From contig VMSP01000023.1 in assembly GCA_013792135.1 (NCBI GenBank), forward strand, positions 1-64,000: a stretch of 64,000 bases of DNA. Direction: 5' to 3'. This DNA is from Desulfocapsa sp. (GTDB lineage: Bacteria; Desulfobacterota; Desulfobulbia; Desulfobulbales; Desulfocapsaceae). Numbering within the stretch: the first letter of the stretch is position 1; every line of letters begins with the position of its first letter. Below the pieces are notes generated by a model that was given only the letters and a program-made list of their open reading frames with translations, did not search any database and was not told where the DNA came from. Made by a program: the position numbers and the translations under genes. Of the stretch, positions 62,670-64,000 are shown piece after piece.

Positions 62670-64000
62670 ATGGTCAAATCTGTAACTATTTGCATATTCT
62701 TAATCATCTTTTGCTATGCAGTGGTTCCCTGCCAGGCAGAGACTGTTCGTGGAATGTACGGGGTCTCTTCTGGTGACCATGGAAAAGATGTGCAACAGCT
62801 TCAGGCTGCTCATGTGACCGCTGTTTTTGTTCCTCCTGATCTGCAGACAATTCAATATTTCAAAAATGCTGGATTTCAGGTCTATCTGACCCTGAATGTT
62901 TTCGGTGGGTCAGAGGCCTGGAAGAAATATCCGGATTCTGTGCCCCTTACTGCCTCCGGTACGGCTGTTTCTTCTCATCATGGGGGCATCTGTCCGACCC
63001 ATTTCCCCTGGCGTGAAGAACGCCTGGCCCTTTTGGCCTCCTGGTTGAAAGAGTATGGGACGGCTGAGGGTATTGACGGCGTATGGCTGGATTTTCTCAG
63101 ATATCCAGGGCGCTGGGAAGAGAAACAACCAGAAATCCCTGACACCTGTTATTGTCCACGTTGTCTGGAACTCTTTCAGATTGAAAAGGGTGTTGATATC
63201 CCTGATTCGTTATCTGTTTCAGAAACGGCAGACTGGATACATACGCATGCCGAAGCAAAATGGCGGCAATGGAAACAGGAACAGATCAGTTCCTTTGTTC
63301 GTGATGCGCGTTCCGTGGTGGACAAGGCAGAGGGCAGAAAAAAAATCAAGCTTGGTGTTTTCCTGGTCCCCTGGACTCAAGGAGAACGACAGGGGGCCGT
63401 GCTAACACATCTGGCCCAGGACGCAAGCCGGATTGCAAGATACGCGGATGTCTTGTCGCCTATGGTCTATCATGAAATGGTGGGTCAGCCTGTGGAATGG
63501 GTCAGGGATATCAGCGAATATTTTCTGGAGATGACGAAAAAGTCTGTCTGGCCGATTATTCAGGCAGGTGATGTCACAGCGGATGAATTTGCCCAAGCCG
63601 TGCAATCTGTTTCCCAAAGCGGAGCTGAAGGTCTTCTTGTTTATAGTTTCTCTCACATGCAGGAGCGTTTGTGGCCGTTGCTGAAAAAATTTGAGGCAAG
63701 GAAAAACCTTCTTGTAAATTCGGCATTGATGATCGATCCCGCTGGCAAAAAGCAGGTGCCGGCCTCATGGCAACAAGGTGATGCTGCTGTTTATGACAGC
63801 AAGGTTCTCTTTCAACCTGGGACAGAAAAAAACAGTGGCATGCTGGGGATTACTGCCGGCCTTGATCGTCGGGGAGTATGGAAGACAGCGTTGCCTACGT
63901 GTGACCCCGGGGAAACATACCGGTTCTCAGCAGACTTCTTTCGAGAAGAGCTTCAGGGGACTGCTTATCCGGAGATTGAGGTATGGGGCCGTCACTATCT
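62670..64000 (+). CDS. Secreted glycoside-hydrolase-like protein, partial at window end
   Basis: The frame from the ATG at 62670 is open to the window edge (443 codons), so the ORF track misses it. A signal peptide (SVTICIFLIIFCYAVVPCQA) is followed by MYGVSSGDHGKDVQQL and a TIM-barrel-like domain with GIDGVWLDFLRYPGRWEE (acidic active-site strand) and DVLSPMVYHEMVGQP, resembling family 10-like or DUF4015-type putative glycoside hydrolases. From about residue 370 a carbohydrate-binding-like beta domain begins (GETYRFSADFFREELQG). It may trim the exopolysaccharide; this is inference. Confidence 0.8.
   Translation, partial: MVKSVTICIFLIIFCYAVVPCQAETVRGMYGVSSGDHGKDVQQLQAAHVTAVFVPPDLQTIQYFKNAGFQVYLTLNVFGGSEAWKKYPDSVPLTASGTAVSSHHGGICPTHFPWREERLALLASWLKEYGTAEGIDGVWLDFLRYPGRWEEKQPEIPDTCYCPRCLELFQIEKGVDIPDSLSVSETADWIHTHAEAKWRQWKQEQISSFVRDARSVVDKAEGRKKIKLGVFLVPWTQGERQGAVLTHLAQDASRIARYADVLSPMVYHEMVGQPVEWVRDISEYFLEMTKKSVWPIIQAGDVTADEFAQAVQSVSQSGAEGLLVYSFSHMQERLWPLLKKFEARKNLLVNSALMIDPAGKKQVPASWQQGDAAVYDSKVLFQPGTEKNSGMLGITAGLDRRGVWKTALPTCDPGETYRFSADFFREELQGTAYPEIEVWGRHY

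Overview
The window looks like the chromosome of a Gram-negative anaerobe, most likely a Desulfobacterota member close to the Desulfobulbales. The hints are an acetyl-CoA carboxylase transferase with AccA and AccD domains fused in one chain, a GlcF/HdrD-like double-cluster iron-sulfur protein, a Wza/Wzc export system, and many small palindromic repeats. The phylum is inferred from memory of gene families, not from a search.

Layout. (1) 1-2962: the right end of a genomic island inserted at the 3' end of tRNA-Lys(CTT), with an HU-like protein, a putative HTH regulator with its own operator, and a P4-type integrase, all on the minus strand. The left end lies outside the window. (2) 3066-18856: core genes. 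These are a small Cys protein, accAD fusion and accC (minus), then corC, lnt, prfB (with the +1 programmed frameshift), an Fe-S oxidoreductase subunit, a dGTPase-like protein, valS, nadC, an acidic zinc-ribbon protein and tRNA-Phe (plus). (3) 19320-29387: an export operon for exopolysaccharide, comprising a FecR-like secreted protein, Wza-like lipoprotein, Wzy/ligase-like membrane protein, PHP phosphatase, Wzc-like kinase, TPR protein and a J-domain membrane protein. (4) 29555-49445: a mosaic glycan assembly cluster with cysC, a broken gmd, fcl, a WxcM-like bifunctional enzyme, aminotransferase, Wzx, a second Wzy-like protein, acetyltransferases, glycosyltransferases, an intact and a degraded fucosyltransferase, the UDP-L-FucNAc genes (fnlABC-like), a WbuB-like transferase and the initiating sugar phosphotransferase. 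The predicted repeat unit contains L-fucose, a 3-acetamido-3,6-dideoxyhexose and L-FucNAc.

(5) 49446-62573: an accessory island of toxin-antitoxin and Fic modules: Phd/PIN, two Fic proteins, a RelE-like toxin with a HTH partner, two HigBA-like pairs, AbiEi/AbiEii, HipBA and a Fic pseudogene. Its striking feature is that the 3' end of the initiating sugar transferase gene recurs three more times (about 50272-51146, 55265-55593, 56546-57092), each with a different 5' breakpoint but the same 3' end, and with a different module between successive copies. Differences between copies are mostly synonymous, so they look like truncated homologous alleles rather than recent duplications. I propose that the conserved 3' end served as a homologous anchor for serial one-sided insertions of addiction modules into the polysaccharide locus. 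Several modules have promoters placed so that transcription would begin at the start codon (leaderless mRNA), with inverted-repeat operators over the promoter. Small insertion elements are caught in the act: a 141-bp element with an empty site in a paralogous flank, and a 126-bp element that interrupts a toxin gene and whose removal restores the frame.

(6) 62670-64000: the start of a secreted glycoside-hydrolase-like protein, open at the window edge and absent from the ORF track.
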